Part shown: positions 5,722 to 7,361 of the stretch, one piece after another
Numbering within the stretch: position 1 is the first letter of the stretch
Layout: the number at the start of each line of letters is the position of its first letter
Assembly: GCA_022573935.1 (NCBI GenBank)
Contig: JACZTE010000041.1
Coordinates: forward strand, 1 to 7,361
DNA: 7,361 bases
DNA from: Chloroflexota bacterium
Lineage (GTDB): Bacteria; Chloroflexota; Dehalococcoidia; DSTF01; RBG-16-68-14
Reading direction: 5' to 3'
Program-made: the position numbers and the translations under genes
The notes under the pieces: model-generated
The model's input: the letters and a program-made list of their open reading frames with translations, nothing else
What the model was told of the DNA's origin: nothing
The model's database searches: none

Positions 5722-6720
5722 ATGGCGAACGGAGGCGCTGACGAGCAACCGCGGCCGAGGGGCCGCCGCGCGATCGTGCAGGTGAGCGTCGCACGGGCCG
5801 TGCTGGCGGCGGTGCTCCTGGCCGGCTTATTTGCCCTGCTCTTCTTCGTGCTGCTGCCCGGAGGGGGCGAGGAGGGATCGGCGGAGGCCGCCCGCCTTAT
5901 CGACACGCCCCCCGGGTCGACCGAGGCCTCGGTCGGGGTGCGGCCGGGCGATCTGGCCCGCGACTTCACCGCCTCGAATCTAGAAGGAGTGCGCTTCCGC
6001 CTGAGCGAGCTGCGGGGCCGTCCTGTCGTCATCAACTTTTGGGCCACCTGGTGTGTCAGCTGTCTGACGGAGATGCCGGTGCTAGAGGAGCAGCGCCAGA
6101 CGCATCTGGCGGAAGGGCTTACCATTGTGGCGGTGAACGCGGGCGAGGGGCTTTCGGCCGCCCGGGGCTTCATCGACGCGCTGGAGCTGTACGGGCTCGG
6201 CATCGCGATGGACCCGGACCTGACCATCTCCGACGCCTACGGCGTACGCGGGCTGCCGCTGAGCATCTTCATCGACCGCAACGGCGTGATCCAGGCGATG
6301 TACCGGGGCGAGCTCGACGACGAGACGATGGACAGCTACGTCCAGGCGGCGATCGACGCTGTGCCCGGCGGCGAGCCACCCGACACGATACGGTTCGTCG
6401 AACCTGTTCGCCGGATACACGTCCTAGAGGTGTTTCCGGACGAGGAAGCGCCCAATCGGGTGCTGTTCGTCTCCCGCCGCTTCCGCTGCGACGATGGCTA
6501 CTGCGCCGCGCCGGTGGCCGACGGCCTCCGCGCTACCCCCGGCGTCACGGACGTGGAGCTGCGCAGCGATGAAGCGGCGCCGGCGCTGGCGGCTACGTTC
6601 GACCCCGATGTCATCGACCTGGAGGCGGTGGTGGCTATCGTGGCGGAGGCGCTGCGGGCGCATCCAGATTCGCTCTACACGCGAGAGCTGCAGGTGCGCT
6701 ACCCGGAAACCTCGCAGTGA
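5722..6720 (+). CDS. Membrane-anchored TlpA/ResA-like thioredoxin with C-terminal HMA-like domain
   Basis: This is a 332-aa thiol-disulfide oxidoreductase predicted to work outside the cytoplasmic membrane. A basic N-terminus (RPRGRR) precedes one hydrophobic segment at about residues 23-46, giving an N-in anchor. A Gly/Glu-rich and Pro-containing linker leads to a TlpA/ResA fold at about 73-215: the VRPGDLARDFT entry strand, FWATWCVSC with redox cysteines C111 and C114, then GVRGLP with the likely cis-proline P179 and SIFIDRNG. Such proteins usually reduce apocytochrome c or copper-site cysteines. The unusual part is residues about 247-314, which resemble a heavy-metal-associated (HMA) beta-alpha-beta-beta-alpha-beta domain (FRCDDGYCAAPVADGL, then TPGVTDVEL), with the pair C256/C261 spaced CX4C rather than CXXC. 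The 5722 start is supported by GGAGG. The thioredoxin call is firm; the HMA-like call is inference from pattern. Confidence 0.88.
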   Translation: MANGGADEQPRPRGRRAIVQVSVARAVLAAVLLAGLFALLFFVLLPGGGEEGSAEAARLIDTPPGSTEASVGVRPGDLARDFTASNLEGVRFRLSELRGRPVVINFWATWCVSCLTEMPVLEEQRQTHLAEGLTIVAVNAGEGLSAARGFIDALELYGLGIAMDPDLTISDAYGVRGLPLSIFIDRNGVIQAMYRGELDDETMDSYVQAAIDAVPGGEPPDTIRFVEPVRRIHVLEVFPDEEAPNRVLFVSRRFRCDDGYCAAPVADGLRATPGVTDVELRSDEAAPALAATFDPDVIDLEAVVAIVAEALRAHPDSLYTRELQVRYPETSQ

Positions 6721-6743
6721 CCGCGCTTTCATCCTAGGCGGGC

Positions 6744-6777
6744 GATTGCTAAGCTTACGAATGATTGCGATTACGAA
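6744..6777 (+). repeat. Paired GATTGC...TTACGAA direct repeats upstream of the lipoprotein gene
   Basis: GATTGC occurs at 6744-6749 and 6763-6768, each followed by TTACGAA (6755-6761 and 6771-6777) after 5 and 2 bp. The pair lies in the 160-bp gap between the TlpA-like gene and the lipoprotein gene, which is less GC-rich than its surroundings. It could be a regulator site or part of a promoter. No convincing -35/-10 pair or terminator was found in this gap. Confidence 0.3.
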
Positions 6778-6880
6778 ACGCTAACAAGTCCGCCGGTTCG
6801 CCTACACCGTCCATCATCTTCGGAACGGGACGCGGTGCGTTCTCTTGTACCACCGTGGTAGCAGCGTGACGTTTGACCAC

Positions 6881-7361
6881 ATGCGCTGGCTACCGGTAGC
6901 CTTGCTGTCGTCGGCGCTGGCGCTCGCCGCCTGCGGAGGCGATACACGGCCACCCGACGACGTCACAGACGGCGACCGGATCACCATCAGCATCGCTGTG
7001 CGGGACGACGCCAACCGTCTGGCCGCGCTCTACGCTATCGAGCAGGGGATCGTCACGTCTGACACCATCGATGTGGACGTCACCTACCTGACGCAGAGCG
7101 CCATCGACGAGGTCGCGCTCGCCAGGCAATACGACGTGATCGAAGTGACGCCGCTGGCGGTGCCGTTAGCGGCCGTGCAAGACTTCGACTTCGTCATCCT
7201 CTCGGGTGGGCTCCAGAACTCGGATGGCACGTTCCTCTTCGCGCATGCGGACGCGACGATGGAAACACTGGACGACCTGCTAAATAAGACCATCGGCGTC
7301 GCCTCGCTTGAGGATACGTCCGCGCTGGAGACACGCTATCTGCTGCAGGAGGCTTACGAGC
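6881..7361 (+). CDS. Substrate-binding lipoprotein, NMT1/SsuA-like ABC transporter component (3' truncated)
   Basis: The first 160 codons of a secreted solute-binding protein are visible; the frame runs off the window. Residues 1-18 form a lipoprotein signal peptide, MRWLPVALLSSALALAAC, with lipobox LAAC and lipidated C18, followed by a polar tether (GGDTRPPDDV). The mature part begins with the strand RITISIAVRDD, then ALYAIEQGIV. A later block, LDDLLNKTIGVASLEDTSALETRYLL, matches the 'LKGKKIGV...S...RYLL' region of NMT1/SsuA/ThiY-like binding proteins, which deliver sulfonates, nitrate, thiamine precursors or other small molecules to an ABC permease. The ligand cannot be told, and the permease and ATPase would lie beyond the window. 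The ATG at 6881 starts a clean signal peptide but has no clear ribosome site. An in-frame GTG at 6866 is a possible alternative. The gene follows the TlpA-like gene by 160 bp, so shared transcription is uncertain. Confidence 0.82.
   Translation, partial: MRWLPVALLSSALALAACGGDTRPPDDVTDGDRITISIAVRDDANRLAALYAIEQGIVTSDTIDVDVTYLTQSAIDEVALARQYDVIEVTPLAVPLAAVQDFDFVILSGGLQNSDGTFLFAHADATMETLDDLLNKTIGVASLEDTSALETRYLLQEAYE

Noticed and set aside
5487..6227. Minus-strand frame of 246 codons over the divergent region and TlpA-like gene
   Set aside because: It is antisense to the thioredoxin domain, Ser/Arg/Pro-rich and without a ribosome site.

Overview
This 7.4 kb window is GC-rich bacterial chromosome, roughly 60% GC by eye. 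It has ordinary housekeeping and envelope genes and no sign of phage, transposon or CRISPR. The gene types, an RpoD-like sigma factor of moderate length, TTG/ATG starts and AGGAGG ribosome sites would fit a Chloroflexota (Thermomicrobia-like) or actinobacterial genome. That placement is inference from general resemblance, not from a marker gene.

Layout. (1) Bases 1-310 hold the 3' end of a hypoxanthine phosphoribosyltransferase gene, plus strand. (2) Bases 311-628 are non-coding and end in a good sigma70-type promoter (TTGACA-16-TATACT), a small palindrome just after the predicted transcription start, and a strong ribosome site. (3) Bases 629-1693 encode a ferritin-like di-iron oxygenase-type protein, plus strand, with no operon partner. 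(4) A perfect 36-bp palindrome at 1719-1754 lies between this gene and the convergent gene downstream and is probably a bidirectional terminator. (5) Three minus-strand genes follow, read from right to left: a 65-aa zinc-ribbon protein (5477-5280), a sigma-70 family factor (5243-3921) and an AMP-forming long-chain acyl-CoA synthetase (3725-1776). The first two are 36 bp apart and look like one transcription unit. The third lies 195 bp further on and may have its own start. (6) Bases 5454-5721 form a divergent control region. It contains a 50-bp tandem duplication, a minus-strand promoter (TCGACA-16-TACAAT) and three copies of a 12-bp motif. (7) On the plus strand, 5722-6720 encodes a membrane-anchored TlpA-like thioredoxin with an extra C-terminal HMA-like domain. 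From 6881 to the window end is the start of a lipoprotein substrate-binding protein of NMT1/SsuA type.

How the genes may work together. The zinc-ribbon protein and sigma factor are plausibly co-expressed from the divergent region. The TlpA-like protein and the lipoprotein both act outside the membrane, but nothing shows that they share a pathway. The acyl-CoA synthetase and di-iron protein are convergent neighbours; a lipid link is speculation. The most unusual structure is the 50-bp duplication. It copies the start region of the zinc-ribbon gene and thereby creates a 17-codon upstream reading frame whose stop overlaps the true start as TTGA. No complete new defence or mobile system is visible here.
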